Below, piece after piece: positions 16,521-25,837 of a stretch of 64,000 bases of DNA. Numbering within the stretch: the stretch's first letter is position 1; the number at the start of each line of letters is the position of its first letter. The notes under the pieces are model-generated. The model searched no databases, was not told the origin of the DNA, and saw nothing but the letters and a program-made list of their open reading frames with translations. The stretch comes from JAGVSR01 sp964458265 (GTDB taxonomy: Bacteria; Pseudomonadota; Alphaproteobacteria; Rhizobiales; Hyphomicrobiaceae): the NCBI GenBank assembly GCA_964458265.1, contig CAYWIF010000004.1, positions 1 to 64,000 on the forward strand. Reading direction: 5' to 3'. The position numbers and the translations under genes were made by a program.

Positions 16521-18334
16521 GCGCCGCGCCGGACAGCACCGAACTCAAATGGCGCGACGCCTGCCTCGCCGCAGCGATGCTTGCCGTGGCCCCGCACGCG
16601 ATCGGTGGCGTCATGTTGCGCGCCCGCGCCGGACCGGTCCGCGATGCGTGGCTTTCACATTTAAACGCGCTGTTGGCCGAAGGCATGCCGCTGCGCCGCA
16701 TGCCCGTCAATGCCGGCGACGACCGGCTCTTCGGCGGCCTCGATCTCGCAGCGACGCTCGCTCAGGGTCGTCCGGTCGCCGAACGTGGTTTGTTCGCGGA
16801 AGTCGACGGCGGTATTCTCGTCGTCCCGAGCGCCGAACGCCTCGACGCCGGCCGCACGGCACGCCTCGTTCGTACCCTTGACTATGGCCGCATCGAGATG
16901 GAGCGCGACGGCCTCTCCGCCAAACTCCGCGCCCGCTTCGGTGTCATCGCGCTCGACGAAGGCGTCGACGAGGATGAAAGCGCACCCGGCGCCTTGCGCG
17001 ACCGCCTCGCCATCTGGCTGACGCTCGACGGGTTGAGCCTCCGTGACACGGGGATCGCACCCGACTGGCCGCGCCGCGTCGCCGCCGCCCGCACACTTTT
17101 CCCGCAAACCACGGCCGGGGAGAACCTCGCGACGCTTTTCTGCGAAGCTGCTGCCGCTCTCGGCATCGTCTCGATCCGCGCGCCAATCTTAGCGCTCACT
17201 GTCGCGCGCATCGCCGCCGCCCTCGACGGCCGCACCGAGGCGACCACGACCGACGCCGAAATCGCCGCTCGCCTGGTTCTGGGGCCGCGCGCGACGCGCC
17301 TGCCCGCACAAGACACGCCGGAAGACCTTGAAGAGAACGAGCCACAACGCGACGACGCCGAGGATCTTCGCGACAACGACACTCCTGAACAGGTGATCAC
17401 ACCGGAAGAGATGGAACTCGTGCTTGCCGCGGCCGCCGCGGCTATCCCCAAAGAGATACTGGCAAAACTTGCCAGCCAAAAACTCAACGGCCGCGCGCCG
17501 CCGTCCACCGGCAAGGCCGGCGCGACGCAAGCGTCCCGGATGCGGGGGCGTCCAGCGGGCGTGCGCCGTGGCGAACCCCGCAACGGCAACGTTCTCTCGC
17601 TCATCGAAACGCTTCGCACAGCCGCTCCCATGCAGCAGATCCGCCGCCGCCTCAGGGGCGGCCCATATCTTCTTCCCGATGGCCGTCACCGCATCGAAAT
17701 CCGTTCCGATGACTTTCGCATCAGCCGCTTCAAGCAGAAGACCACGTCGACCACGATCTTCGTCGTCGACGCGTCCGGCTCCAGCGCACTCCATCGCCTC
17801 GCCGAAGCCAAAGGCGCAGTCGAGATTATCCTCTCAGAGTGCTACGTCCGCCGCGATCACGTCGCGCTGATCGCATTTCGCGGCACCACCGCCGAAACGC
17901 TGCTGCCGCCAACACGCTCTCTCACCCGCGCCCACCGCAGCCTCGCCGCGCTGCCCGGCGGCGGCGGCACGCCGTTGGCAAACGCGATCGAAAGCGCGGT
18001 CCAGCTCGCTGCCACCCAGAAGCAGAAAGGCATCAGCCCGACCGTTGTGCTGCTCACCGACGGCAAGGCCAATATCGCCCGCGACGGCAAGCCGGGCCGC
18101 AAACAGGCCCTGGCGGACGCGCGCGACGCCGCTGCCGGACTGCGCGCGCTTGGCATCAATGCCCTGCTGATCGACACCTCGCCACGCCGCAACGCCGAGG
18201 CCGAAGAGTTGGCTACCGCGATGGCTGCCCGTTATATGCCGCTGCCGCACGCCGACAGTGCGCGGCTGTCGGACGCTGTGTTCCAAGCACGCCGGGATCA
18301 GGACGAGCGAGGCGGGTCGCGATCGCGGTCGTGA
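16517..18334 (+). CDS. bchD: Magnesium chelatase subunit BchD
   Basis: BchD bridges BchI and BchH in Mg-chelatase. The 605-residue protein has an N-terminal AAA+-like domain without a proper Walker A (residues ~1-230), an acidic linker (~257-300, many Asp/Glu), and a C-terminal von Willebrand A domain with the MIDAS motif DASGS at 418-422 plus the later LLTDGKAN segment. Order and size are typical. It is coupled to bchI by ATGA and followed by bchO after 30 bp. Confidence 0.97.
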   Translation: MSAAPDSTELKWRDACLAAAMLAVAPHAIGGVMLRARAGPVRDAWLSHLNALLAEGMPLRRMPVNAGDDRLFGGLDLAATLAQGRPVAERGLFAEVDGGILVVPSAERLDAGRTARLVRTLDYGRIEMERDGLSAKLRARFGVIALDEGVDEDESAPGALRDRLAIWLTLDGLSLRDTGIAPDWPRRVAAARTLFPQTTAGENLATLFCEAAAALGIVSIRAPILALTVARIAAALDGRTEATTTDAEIAARLVLGPRATRLPAQDTPEDLEENEPQRDDAEDLRDNDTPEQVITPEEMELVLAAAAAAIPKEILAKLASQKLNGRAPPSTGKAGATQASRMRGRPAGVRRGEPRNGNVLSLIETLRTAAPMQQIRRRLRGGPYLLPDGRHRIEIRSDDFRISRFKQKTTSTTIFVVDASGSSALHRLAEAKGAVEIILSECYVRRDHVALIAFRGTTAETLLPPTRSLTRAHRSLAALPGGGGTPLANAIESAVQLAATQKQKGISPTVVLLTDGKANIARDGKPGRKQALADARDAAAGLRALGINALLIDTSPRRNAEAEELATAMAARYMPLPHADSARLSDAVFQARRDQDERGGSRSRS

Positions 18335-18364
18335 TCTGCGAACGCCGGCGGGAAGGCCGCGAAG

Positions 18365-19234
18365 ATGCCGGAAGCGCTCGATTTCAGCCGCGACGCACAG
18401 GATTGGCCAAACCGCGCCGCCAGCCGCATCGTCGAAACGCCTGGCATCCGCTGGCACGTGCAGATCGCCGGCAGCGGCCCGCCCCTTCTGCTGTTGCACG
18501 GCACCGGCGCCTCCACGCACTCCTGGGCAGAACTGATCCCGCACCTTTCCCGGCAATTCACCGTCGTCGCGCCCGATCTTCCTGGCCAGGGCTTTACGCG
18601 CATCACCGGACGGCGCGATGTATCCATGACCGGGATGGCCCGCGCCCTGCGCGAACTTTTGAACACGCTCGCGCTCGAACCTCGCCATGCTGTCGGACAC
18701 TCGGCTGGCGCTGCCCTCCTCGCGCGCATGAGCCTGGACGGTCAACTCGATCCGCATTCGATCGTCGCTATCAACGGTGCATTCGTCCCCTTCGGCGGAG
18801 TTGTGACACGCCTCTTCGCGCCGTTGGCAAAACTGCTCACGCTCAATCCGTTCGTCCCCCAACTCTTTGCTTGGAGCGCTTCAGACCGCGCAGCCGTCGA
18901 ACGCCTGCTGAAGAACACAGGCTCGGTCATCCCTGAGCAAAGTCTCGCCTTGTACCAACGCCTGTTCGCGTCGCCCGACCACGTCGCCGGAACGCTGGCC
19001 ATGATGGCCTCGTGGGATCTCGATGCACTGCTCCGCGATTTGCCGAAACTCAAACCACCGCTTGTCCTCATCATCGGCGAAAACGATCTCACCGTGCCGC
19101 CCGGCGACGCCCACCTGATTTCCCGCCTCGTACCGTCGAGCCGGACCATCCGTCTGGCGGGACTGGGACATCTGGCGCACGAGGAAAACCCCGCCCGGAT
19201 TGCCGAGCTGATCGTCTTGCCCGCGCCCGCATAA
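18365..19234 (+). CDS. bchO: Alpha/beta hydrolase BchO (Mg-chelatase-associated)
   Basis: A 289-residue alpha/beta hydrolase with the oxyanion-hole segment LLLHGTGASTHSW, the nucleophile elbow GHSAGA, an acid-region strand PLVLIIGENDLTVPPGDA and the late GLGHLAHEENP histidine, giving an intact Ser-Asp-His set. BchO proteins are always found with bchI and bchD; a role in BChl biosynthesis is accepted but the substrate is not established. The start is supported by GGAAGG about 10 bp upstream. A PpsR-controlled crtI promoter follows its stop. Confidence 0.93.
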   Translation: MPEALDFSRDAQDWPNRAASRIVETPGIRWHVQIAGSGPPLLLLHGTGASTHSWAELIPHLSRQFTVVAPDLPGQGFTRITGRRDVSMTGMARALRELLNTLALEPRHAVGHSAGAALLARMSLDGQLDPHSIVAINGAFVPFGGVVTRLFAPLAKLLTLNPFVPQLFAWSASDRAAVERLLKNTGSVIPEQSLALYQRLFASPDHVAGTLAMMASWDLDALLRDLPKLKPPLVLIIGENDLTVPPGDAHLISRLVPSSRTIRLAGLGHLAHEENPARIAELIVLPAPA

Positions 19235-19289
19235 TCGTAAGCCGCCGAATAACCCGGCCAAACGGAAGTTCCCGCTTGCGCAAGCGCGA

Positions 19290-19321
19290 TTTACACTCTT
19301 AAATGTAATCTTATGTTGACA
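19290..19321 (+). promoter_or_regulatory. crtI promoter with PpsR-type operator overlapping the start codon
   Basis: TGT-N12-ACA lies at 19304-19321 (TGTAATCTTATGTTGACA). A -35-like TTTACA (19290-19295) and -10-like TATGTT (19312-19317) are 16 bp apart, the same layout as at bchC and bchG. The ATG annotated as the crtI start (19313-19315) falls inside the -10-like element and the operator, so either crtI starts further in or this element does not act as the -10. Confidence 0.65.
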
Positions 19322-20845
19322 CATTCCGCCCCCATCGAGGCTGCCCGTCCCGTCCGGGAAACACGGCCGCACGCTGTGGTTATCGGGAGTGGCTTTGGCG
19401 GCCTGGCTGCTGCCGTTCGCCTCGGTGCACGCGGCTACAAGGTCACCGTGCTTGAAAAGCTCGATGCACCCGGCGGCAGAGCCTATGTGTTCCGGCAAGA
19501 CGGCTTCACCTTCGACGCCGGACCAACCATCATCACGGCCCCGTTCCTGCTCGAAGAACTCTGGAACCTGTGCGGCCGCAAGCTCTCCGACGACATCGAC
19601 CTCAGACCGCTGTCGCCGTTCTACACGCTGCGCTTCCACGATGGCGAAACGATCACCTGTTGCGCCGACCCGGAGACCATGCGCCGCGAAGTCGAACGCA
19701 TATCCCCCGGCGACGTGGCGGGCTACGAGCGCTTCATGGCACAGGCGCAGCAAATCTACGCGGTCGGGTTCGAACAGTTGGGCGACGTTCCCTTCGACAG
19801 CTGGACGGATATGGCGAAACTCCTGCCGCAGTTGTTCAAGCTCGAAAGCTACCGTTCGATCTATGGCCTCGCCTCCAAGCACGTTCAAGACCCGCGCCTG
19901 CGCCTGTTCCTGAGCTTCCATCCGCTTTTTGTCGGCGGCAATCCATTCAACGTCACGTCGATCTACGGACTGATCTCGTTTCTGGAACGCCGCTTCGGCG
20001 TCCACTTCGCCATGGGCGGCACCGGTAGCTTGGTGGACGGACTGGTGAGACTCATCCGCCAGCAAGGCGGCGAAGTTCGCTACCGCACGGAAGTCTCGGA
20101 AATCACGCTCGACGGCCGCCGCGCCACGGGCGTCTGTCTCGCCAGCGGTGAAGTCCTCAAAGCCGACGTCGTCGTCTCGAACGCCGACGCCGCCTGGACC
20201 TATCGGTATCTCCTGCCGCAAAGCGCGCGCCGCACGTGGACCAACAAGCGCCTCGACAAAGCGCGCTACTCCATGAGCCTGTTCGTCTGGTACTTCGGCA
20301 CAAACCGGAAATACGAGGACGTCCCCCATCACACGATCCTGCTCGGGCCGCGCTACCGCGAGCTTCTCGAAGACATCTTTGAAACGAAGCGCCTCGCCCA
20401 GGATTTCAGCCTCTACCTCCACCGGCCGACGGCGACCGACCCGTCACTCGCGCCCGAAGGCAACGACGCCTTCTATGTCCTCTCGCCCGTTCCCCATCTC
20501 GAAGGCGACACCGATTGGACGGCCGAAGCCGAACCCTATCGCCGGCGCATCGCCAAGTATCTGTCGGAAACCGTATTGCCCGGCTTCGAAAACCACATCG
20601 CCACCTCGCGCGTCATAACCCCGCTCGACTTCCGCGACCGCCTTATGTCCTACAAAGGCGCCGCATTCAGCCTGGAACCTGTCCTCACCCAGAGCGCCTG
20701 GTTCCGTCCACACAACCGCAGCGAAGATATCGAACACCTCTACCTGGTCGGCGCCGGAACGCACCCCGGAGCCGGCGTTCCAGGTGTTCTGTCCTCCGCC
20801 CGCGTTCTCGACAGGATCGTGCCCGATGCATCAGCTTTCGCCTGA
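19313..20845 (+). CDS. crtI: Phytoene desaturase CrtI
   Basis: CrtI desaturates phytoene to neurosporene/lycopene; with CrtC, D and F present here the product probably feeds spirilloxanthin. The 510-residue flavoprotein has the N-terminal motif VVIGSGFGGLAAAVRL (FAD GxGxxG, residues ~22-37), the GGRAYVFRQDGFTFDAGPTIIT block and the C-terminal signature LYLVGAGTHPGAGVPGVLSSA. The start is uncertain. ATG 19313 lies inside a predicted operator and -10 region. The next in-frame start-type codon is a GTG at 19376, which would begin directly at the first beta strand. crtB begins inside its 3' end (20-bp overlap). Confidence 0.94.
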   Translation: MLTHSAPIEAARPVRETRPHAVVIGSGFGGLAAAVRLGARGYKVTVLEKLDAPGGRAYVFRQDGFTFDAGPTIITAPFLLEELWNLCGRKLSDDIDLRPLSPFYTLRFHDGETITCCADPETMRREVERISPGDVAGYERFMAQAQQIYAVGFEQLGDVPFDSWTDMAKLLPQLFKLESYRSIYGLASKHVQDPRLRLFLSFHPLFVGGNPFNVTSIYGLISFLERRFGVHFAMGGTGSLVDGLVRLIRQQGGEVRYRTEVSEITLDGRRATGVCLASGEVLKADVVVSNADAAWTYRYLLPQSARRTWTNKRLDKARYSMSLFVWYFGTNRKYEDVPHHTILLGPRYRELLEDIFETKRLAQDFSLYLHRPTATDPSLAPEGNDAFYVLSPVPHLEGDTDWTAEAEPYRRRIAKYLSETVLPGFENHIATSRVITPLDFRDRLMSYKGAAFSLEPVLTQSAWFRPHNRSEDIEHLYLVGAGTHPGAGVPGVLSSARVLDRIVPDASAFA

Positions 20846-21929
20846 TGACCGGCGGCTTGCGGCCGCCGACCTCGATGCCTGCCGCGATAAGCTCGCGAAC
20901 GGTTCGCGCACGTTCCTCGCCGCATCGCGCCTGCTGCCCCGCCGGGTCCGCGATCCGGCAATCGCGCTCTACGCGTTCTGCCGCGAGGCCGACGACATCA
21001 TCGACATCGGCGGCGCCACCGAAGGCAATCTCGCGCTCCTCACCGACCGGCTGGATGCCGTCTACCGCAACGCACCGCATGCCTCAGCCACCGACCGCGC
21101 ATTTTCCGCCGTCGTCCATCGCTTCGGCATCCCCCGCACTTTGCCCGCGGCCCTCATCGAAGGCTTCGCCTGGGACGCCGGCGGCCGCCGCTATGAAACG
21201 ATCGCCGATGTGCTGGCCTATGCGACCCGCGTCGCCGGCAGCGTCGGCGCCATGATGGCGCTCATCATGGGCGCCCGCGACAAAGGCCAACTCGCCCGCG
21301 CCTGCGATCTTGGCATCGCGATGCAGCTTTCAAACATTGCCCGCGACGTTGGCGAAGACGCGCGCGACGGGCGCATCTATCTGCCTCTGTCCTGGATGCG
21401 CGACGCGCGCCTCGACCCCGAGACCTGGCTCGCCCATCCGCAACACTCCCCAGAGCTGGCAAACATCGTTGAACGGCTCCTGCTCACCGCCGACAGCCTC
21501 TACCGGCGCGCCACACGCGGCATCGCCGCCCTGCCGGTCGACTGCCGCGCAGGCATCTTCGCCGCCGCCTACCTTTACGGCGAGATCGGCAACGAAGTCC
21601 GCCGCAACGGTCACGACAGCGTGACGCGCCGTGCCGTCGTCCCAGCCAAGCGCAAAATCGAACTGGCTGCCAAGGCGGCAGTTTCAGCCTCACTCTCGCT
21701 CACGCAGTCGCCGGCCGCCATTGCCGATCACGTGCGCGAAGCCGCCTATCTCTTCGACGCGGTGCATCCCCACGCGGGAGAACCGTCGCTGCCGGCGTGG
21801 TGGAACTTGCCGGCCCGGACCGCCCGCGTCATCGACTTGTTTGAACGCCTCGAACAACGCGAGCGCAACGCTCAAATCGCGCGCCTCGCCCGCACACAAT
21901 CACACGCTTCGTCCAACGCCGAAGCCTAG
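20826..21929 (+). CDS. crtB: Phytoene synthase CrtB
   Basis: CrtB condenses two geranylgeranyl diphosphates to phytoene. I use the MHQLSPDDRR start (367 residues); a frame 14 codons longer reads into crtI without family similarity. The first Asp-rich motif is in YAFCREADDIIDIG (DDIID at 56-60), and the second is DVGEDARDGRIYLP. Overlap with crtI and a 16-bp gap to dxs indicate a single crtI-crtB-dxs transcript. Confidence 0.95.
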   Translation: MHQLSPDDRRLAAADLDACRDKLANGSRTFLAASRLLPRRVRDPAIALYAFCREADDIIDIGGATEGNLALLTDRLDAVYRNAPHASATDRAFSAVVHRFGIPRTLPAALIEGFAWDAGGRRYETIADVLAYATRVAGSVGAMMALIMGARDKGQLARACDLGIAMQLSNIARDVGEDARDGRIYLPLSWMRDARLDPETWLAHPQHSPELANIVERLLLTADSLYRRATRGIAALPVDCRAGIFAAAYLYGEIGNEVRRNGHDSVTRRAVVPAKRKIELAAKAAVSASLSLTQSPAAIADHVREAAYLFDAVHPHAGEPSLPAWWNLPARTARVIDLFERLEQRERNAQIARLARTQSHASSNAEA

Positions 21930-21945
21930 ACCTGGAGTAACGGCC

Positions 21946-23886
21946 ATGAACGCCCATATCGGTCAGCCCGTTCCGTCCCCCAAACCGCTCCTGGACAAGG
22001 TCCGTGTGCCCGCCGATCTGCGTGCGCTTCCCGAAAGCGACATGAAGCAGCTCGCCGAGGAACTGCGCCGCGAAACCATCGAAGCCGTTTCCGTCACCGG
22101 CGGACACCTTGGCGCCGGGCTCGGCGTTGTCGAACTGACGCTGGCCATCCACCGCGTCTTCGACACGCCGCGCGACCGCCTCATCTTCGATGTCGGCCAC
22201 CAGTGCTATCCCCACAAGATCCTCACCGGCCGCCGCGACCGTATCCGCACGCTGCGCACCGGCGGCGGCCTGTCCGGCTTCACCAAACGCTCGGAGAGCG
22301 AATACGACCCCTTCGGCGCCGCCCACTCCTCCACGTCCATCTCGGCCGGTCTCGGCATGGCGGTCGCCCGCGACCTCAAAGGCGGCGACAACAACGTCAT
22401 TTGCGTCATCGGCGACGGCGCCATGTCAGCCGGCATGGCCTACGAAGCGATGAACAATGCCGGCGCCCGCGACGAACGCCTGATCGTGATCCTCAACGAT
22501 AACGAGATGTCGATTGCCCCACCCACCGGAGCGCTCTCGAAATATCTGACGCGCGCCACCTCCAGCGGCGCCTATCTCCAGCTCCGCGATTTCGCCAAAC
22601 AGCTCGCCAAGCGCCTGCCGAAGAAGTGGGAGCGCCGCGCCGCCCGGGTCGAGGAGATGTCGCGCACCATCCTGTCTGGCGGCATCTGGTTCGAGGAGTT
22701 GGGCTTCTATTACGTCGGTCCCATCGACGGTCACGACCTTGACCAGCTCCTGCCGGTTCTGAAGAACTGCCGCGACGCCGAACAGGCGCCGATCCTGCTG
22801 CACGTCATCACCAAGAAGGGCAAGGGCTACGGCCCCGCCGAAGCCTCCAACGACAAATACCACGGCGTTGCAAAATTCGATGTCGTCACCGGCGCGCAGG
22901 TGAAGCCCAAGCCCGCCGCGCCGAGCTACACGAAGGTTTTCGCCAACGCGCTCGTCGCGGAGGCCAAAAAGGACGAGCGCATCGTCGCCGTCACGGCAGC
23001 GATGCCCGACGGGACCGGTCTCGACATCTTCGGCCGCGCGTTTCCCGAACGCATGTTCGATGTCGGCATCGCCGAGCAGCATGCCGTCACCTTCGCCGCC
23101 GGCCTCGCGACCGAAGGCTTGAAGCCGTTCGCCGCGATCTATTCCACCTTCCTGCAGCGCGGCTACGATCAGGTCGTCCACGACGTCGCGATCCAATCGC
23201 TGCCGGTCCGGTTCATGATCGACCGCGCCGGTCTTGTCGGCGCCGACGGCCCGACGCACGCCGGGTCATTCGATCTCGCCTACCTCGGCTGCCTGCCGGG
23301 CTTCGTCATCATGGCCGCCGCCGACGAGGCCGAACTCGTTCATATGGTCGCGACCGCCGCATCGATCGATGACCGCCCCTCCGCAGTCCGCTATCCGCGC
23401 GGCGACGGCGTCGGAGTCGATCTTCCCGCCGAAGGCATCCCGCTCACGATCGGCAAGGGCCGCATCATCCGCGATGGCAACACGGTTGCGATCCTGTCCC
23501 TCGGCACCCGTCTGGCCGAAGCGCTAAAGGCGGCAGACCTACTCGCCGCCCAGGGTCTCTCGACCACCGTCGCCGACGCGCGCTTCATGAAGCCCCTCGA
23601 CGAAGATCTGATCCGCGATCTCGCCGGCAGGCACGCGGTCCTCATCACCATCGAGGAGGGCAGCGTCGGCGGCTTCGGCAGCCACGTCCTCGAATTCCTC
23701 TCGGGCGAAGGCCTCCTCGATAACGGACTGAAAGTCCGCACCATGACTCTGCCCGACATCTTCATCGACCACGACAAGCCCGAGGTCATGTACGCCAACG
23801 CCGGTCTCGACGCCGCCGGCATCGTCGAAAAAGTCACCTCCGCCCTCAGTCACACCGCAGCCCCGACCGGCGCACTGCGCGCCTGA
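21946..23886 (+). CDS. dxs: 1-deoxy-D-xylulose-5-phosphate synthase
   Basis: Dxs makes DXP from pyruvate and glyceraldehyde 3-phosphate with thiamine diphosphate, the first step of the MEP isoprenoid pathway supplying carotenoid and BChl tails. The 646-residue protein begins MNAHIGQP with GGAG 9 bp upstream. It contains DVGHQCYPHKILTGRRD, the ThDP motif GDGAMSAGMAYEAMNN, and the transketolase-like central domain with DVGIAEQHAVTFAAGLA. A frame running 105 codons further upstream is overlap with crtB and not coding for Dxs. Its place right after crtB links precursor supply to pigment synthesis. Confidence 0.97.
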   Translation: MNAHIGQPVPSPKPLLDKVRVPADLRALPESDMKQLAEELRRETIEAVSVTGGHLGAGLGVVELTLAIHRVFDTPRDRLIFDVGHQCYPHKILTGRRDRIRTLRTGGGLSGFTKRSESEYDPFGAAHSSTSISAGLGMAVARDLKGGDNNVICVIGDGAMSAGMAYEAMNNAGARDERLIVILNDNEMSIAPPTGALSKYLTRATSSGAYLQLRDFAKQLAKRLPKKWERRAARVEEMSRTILSGGIWFEELGFYYVGPIDGHDLDQLLPVLKNCRDAEQAPILLHVITKKGKGYGPAEASNDKYHGVAKFDVVTGAQVKPKPAAPSYTKVFANALVAEAKKDERIVAVTAAMPDGTGLDIFGRAFPERMFDVGIAEQHAVTFAAGLATEGLKPFAAIYSTFLQRGYDQVVHDVAIQSLPVRFMIDRAGLVGADGPTHAGSFDLAYLGCLPGFVIMAAADEAELVHMVATAASIDDRPSAVRYPRGDGVGVDLPAEGIPLTIGKGRIIRDGNTVAILSLGTRLAEALKAADLLAAQGLSTTVADARFMKPLDEDLIRDLAGRHAVLITIEEGSVGGFGSHVLEFLSGEGLLDNGLKVRTMTLPDIFIDHDKPEVMYANAGLDAAGIVEKVTSALSHTAAPTGALRA

Positions 23887-24023
23887 GCGCTTGCGTGTCG
23901 CAAAGAGCCGGGGAGCGCGAACCTGTCGCCCTCTCCCCATCGTCTTCGACGAGCAGAGCGTCGGGGTGAGGATCCGCTGCGTGTTCGAAAGGCGCCGATC
24001 CACCAAAATGCGGAGACCCCGCC

Positions 24024-24203
24024 ATGCTGCCAATCCTCGCCCTGCCCCTCGAGACCAGCATCGTAGCCTACATGGAACTTATCATCGTCCTCGCGTTCGC
24101 CGTCGGCTGGGTCATTCTGGAAAAAGTCGCCAACAGCTACGACCGCGACAAACCCAAGCCGGGTGAACCCGCCGAACCGCCCGGTGACGGCCAATCCGGC
24201 TGA
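24024..24203 (+). CDS. Small single-helix membrane protein (59 aa)
   Basis: Too small for easy recognition; I cannot name it. The 59-residue product has one hydrophobic helix (about residues 17-33, MELIIVLAFAVGWVILE) and a charged, Pro-rich C-terminal tail (DKPKPGEPAEPPGDG). A CGGAG element precedes the ATG by 8 bp. It lies 137 bp after dxs. The first of three small membrane-protein genes in the 1-kb dxs-crtC gap. Confidence 0.55.
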   Translation: MLPILALPLETSIVAYMELIIVLAFAVGWVILEKVANSYDRDKPKPGEPAEPPGDGQSG

Positions 24204-24413
24204 TCGCAAACGCAAATTTCGGGTTCTCCACCCAAGTCGCTTGCGGCATGACAAGCCGATCGCACCGTCAGCACTTCCGCCAGCCTAATCGGGCGTTGCT
24301 CCGCATTGCCCCTGGCTTCCGCCGTGCCACCGGCGTGCTACCTTTTAGCCTGCTCGAGACAGGAGGGGCGCCCGCTGCGTCCCGTGGCAATCCGTTGATG
24401 CATGGAGGCCGGA

Positions 24414-24602
24414 ATGCACAAGTTGCTGATCGACGCGCTGATCTGGGTTCTCTTTCTGGGAGGCATGGTTGGGTTCTTGATGGCCCTCCAAAAGCTATTC
24501 GGCGGCGGCACCCCGGCCGAATACGGCGTTCTGGGAATTGGCGGCGGTTTCTGGCTGCTGTCCTGCGCAATTTGCATCTTCATTCGCAGTAAAATCGCCT
24601 AA
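24414..24602 (+). CDS. Small two-helix membrane protein (62 aa)
   Basis: Unrecognised 62-residue protein with two membrane helices (about residues 4-24 and 38-58) linked by a Gly-rich turn (LFGGGTPAEYG). I start at MHKLLID because GGAGG lies just upstream (24405-24409); an in-frame ATG four codons earlier would place the ribosome site inside the gene. The 210 bp before it show no other gene. Confidence 0.55.
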   Translation: MHKLLIDALIWVLFLGGMVGFLMALQKLFGGGTPAEYGVLGIGGGFWLLSCAICIFIRSKIA

Positions 24603-24806
24603 TCCCGCGCCGTCCCGCCGCCGGCCACCACGCCCCGGAGTGTTTGAGCCCGCCCGTATTGGGTGTCACTTCACCGCGGCTGAACGCCGTGCCGATACCC
24701 CATCATCCGCACGGCGAATGCATGAACGCTGAATAAATTTTGGAACGCTCCCCGTCCATCGGCGTTCTCCAATCACAAAATGCATCACAACCGATTGGAG
24801 ATGAAA

Positions 24807-24881
24807 ATGCCCATCATTCTTTGGCTGCTTGGCGTTCCACTGTCCTTGATCATCATTCTGGCGCTGTTTGGAGCGTTCTAA
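24807..24881 (+). CDS. Tiny hydrophobic peptide gene (24 aa)
   Basis: ATG at 24807 (or in-frame at 24801) encodes MPIILWLLGVPLSLIIILAL plus four residues: one uninterrupted membrane helix. GGAG (24797-24800) is well placed for 24807. It resembles in style the very short membrane peptides common in alphaproteobacteria, but I cannot assign a family. Its stop overlaps the convergent crtC stop by 4 bp. The 205 bp upstream (24603-24806) hold nothing else I can support. Confidence 0.5.
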   Translation: MPIILWLLGVPLSLIIILALFGAF

Positions 24882-25837
24882 CGTGAAGCCCGCCGTGGCA
24901 TCCGGAATGGCAACATGAGTTGCACGGCGGGCGACGCAAACCGGTCGAGCGACAAGCTCTCGTGCATCGCGGTCACGTCGCATCCGCAAACCCGTGATGC
25001 CACGATAGACCGCGCATAGAATGGCGTGTCCTCAAGCGTTTTGATGACCGTCCCGCCATGGCCGCCATCTGACCGCGTGCCGCGCGCAACACGCCAGATT
25101 GGCGAAGCCGGCAGCGCGCACGGCTGTGGCGCGGAGAGGTCGTCGATCGTTCCATCCGGCCGAATGAACAGCGACAACCCCTCGTCACGCCCATCCTTCA
25201 GTGTCACGTCGTAGAAAATCGTCGCGCATTGCCTGTCGCTCGCCCGCGACCAGTCCCAGCGACGGAAACTCGTTTCCAACGGCACCACACCGCTGTTCCA
25301 GTCGAAGTAGCCGTTGCCGGCCCACCGCACCCCGTTCTCGAACTCCACCTCGATGCGCGACACCGGCGCGATTGGCCGCCACAGATGCTCGCCCTTCGCA
25401 TCAATTGCGAACGTGTGCCGGTTGATCCCGGCGGGATGAACCCGCACGCGACCTTTCAGACGCGACGGGATCGGCACCGTCACCTCGTCGAGATCGAACG
25501 TCAGGCCATTGCCATCCCATGTCAGCGAACTCGGGCCCACTTGAAAGGTGTCAGCCGTCCGCCGAAGTTCGCGCCGGCCCCGCTCCGTCATCGTCCAGCG
25601 ATGGCCGCCCGCGCCATAAAGCGCAACGTTGATGGCGACGTGATTTTCAGGGTCCGCCAGACCCTTCCGTCGCGCAAACTTATAGTAGGGCGAGAAGACG
25701 CTGCCCACGAACGAGATGATCGAGAGCCCGTGTTGCCCGTCGTCGCTCAGCGCATCGACGTACCACCACGCGTAACCGCCGGGAGCTACAGGTGCGTCGA
25801 ATTGTGGTCCACCGCCAGTTGTGCCGCCGCCAGCCAT
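24878..25837 (-). CDS. crtC: Acyclic carotenoid 1,2-hydratase CrtC
   Basis: CrtC hydrates the terminal double bond of neurosporene or lycopene, the first step of the spheroidene/spirilloxanthin branch. From the MAGGGTTGGGP start the protein has 319 residues. The N-terminus carries the signature FDAPVAPGGYAWWYVDALSDDGQHGLSIISFVGSVFSPYY (read in two parts around residue 20-55), and PENHVAINVALYG follows. The gene starts 52 bp inside the end of crtD, so the two are translated from one mRNA. A longer frame upstream is shadow coding within crtD. Confidence 0.94.
   Translation of the reverse strand: MAGGGTTGGGPQFDAPVAPGGYAWWYVDALSDDGQHGLSIISFVGSVFSPYYKFARRKGLADPENHVAINVALYGAGGHRWTMTERGRRELRRTADTFQVGPSSLTWDGNGLTFDLDEVTVPIPSRLKGRVRVHPAGINRHTFAIDAKGEHLWRPIAPVSRIEVEFENGVRWAGNGYFDWNSGVVPLETSFRRWDWSRASDRQCATIFYDVTLKDGRDEGLSLFIRPDGTIDDLSAPQPCALPASPIWRVARGTRSDGGHGGTVIKTLEDTPFYARSIVASRVCGCDVTAMHESLSLDRFASPAVQLMLPFRMPRRASR

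Noticed and set aside
18881..20422. 513-codon minus-strand frame across bchO and crtI
   Set aside because: Antisense to two well-supported genes; composition typical of third-position GC mirror frames.
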